DNA from: CAYMJV01 sp964390545
Lineage (GTDB): Bacteria > Desulfobacterota > BSN033 > UBA1163
NCBI GenBank assembly: GCA_964390545.1
Contig: CAYMJV010000129.1
Location: 1 to 5,129 of the forward strand
Direction of reading: 5' to 3'
DNA length: 5,129 nt
The translations under genes were made by a program, and so were the position numbers. Shown piece by piece: positions 4,927 to 5,129 of the stretch (its first letter is position 1; each line of letters opens with the position of its first letter). The notes under the pieces are model-generated. The model did no database searches, had not been told where the DNA came from, and was given only the letters and a program-made list of their open reading frames with translations.

Positions 4927-5129
4927 ATGGGCATCATCTGGACTATCGTGTTGGGTTTTGTCATCGGCCTCATCGCCAAGCTGGTGGTCCCGGGCAAGGA
5001 AAACATGGGCTTTATCATGACTATCCTGCTCGGTATTGCCGGGTCGTTTCTGGCGGGTGTCATAGGGCAGTTCATTGGCTGGTACAAGGCTGGCCAAGGG
5101 GCGGGCTTTATCGCCTCGGTCATCGTCGC
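4927..5129 (+). CDS. GlsB/YeaQ/YmgE-family stress-response membrane protein, 3' end cut by the window
   Basis: The open frame runs 67 codons to the window edge without a stop; family members are usually about 80-90 residues, so little is missing. The translation begins MGIIWTIVLGFVIGLIAKLV and continues with PGKENMGFIMTILLGIAGSF and AGVIGQFIGW. This is the small Gly-rich multi-helix inner-membrane family formerly annotated as transglycosylase-associated protein and linked to general stress responses (GlsB, YeaQ, YmgE). Three hydrophobic segments are expected, at about 1-21, 29-50 and from 58 on. The conserved PG turn after the first helix (P22-G23) is present. No enzymatic activity should be assumed. 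The start at 4927 is fixed by GGAGGT at 4915-4920, 6 bases upstream. It is divergent from ypfJ, with the promoter and possible operator between them. Confidence 0.93.
   Translation, partial: MGIIWTIVLGFVIGLIAKLVVPGKENMGFIMTILLGIAGSFLAGVIGQFIGWYKAGQGAGFIASVIV

Noticed and set aside
4672..5097. Open frame of 141 codons on the minus strand across the intergenic region and the GlsB-like gene
   Set aside because: It lies opposite a clearly recognisable GlsB-like gene with a strong ribosome site, and its translation resembles no family.

Overview
This window reads as bacterial chromosome from a Gram-negative-type organism. The proteins look deltaproteobacterial (Desulfobacterota-like) to me, but that is an impression from protein style, not a test. 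An internal run of 100 N bases flanked by identical 55-base ends marks it as a draft scaffold, possibly from a metagenome. Intergenic stretches are AT-rich and carry recognisable sigma70-type promoters. I see no rRNA, tRNA, CRISPR array or intact mobile element.

Layout. (1) Bases 80-511, plus strand: a PaaI-type hotdog thioesterase. It is convergent with a basic 159-residue protein of unknown function (529-1008, minus). (2) Bases 1165-1590, minus strand: a small universal stress protein with a good promoter, a strong Shine-Dalgarno sequence and a clear intrinsic terminator (1101-1137). (3) Bases 1730-2802, minus strand: a pirin-family cupin gene that appears broken only because two contigs were scaffolded with a 100-N spacer without collapsing their 55-base overlap. 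Removing 155 bases restores a continuous 305-residue protein with all four metal ligands. (4) Bases 3039-3662, plus strand: a short site-2-protease-type (M50) membrane metalloprotease, divergent from pirin. (5) Bases 3795-4658, minus strand: a full-length YpfJ-type zinc metallopeptidase, convergent with the M50 gene. (6) Bases 4659-4926: a divergent regulatory region between ypfJ and a GlsB/YeaQ-type membrane protein (4927 to the window end). It holds promoters for both genes, a pair of related GACC-N6-GGTCAAT sites, and a roughly 100-base relic of an IS110-family transposase.

Most genes appear to be single transcription units with their own signals; there is no obvious operon. Several are stress or envelope housekeeping types (universal stress protein, pirin, M50 protease, YpfJ, GlsB-like protein), but nothing in the sequence shows they form one pathway. 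I did not find a convincing new multi-gene system. The observations most worth checking are the assembly artefact in pirin, the IS110 relic, and the paired palindromes between ypfJ and the GlsB-like gene.
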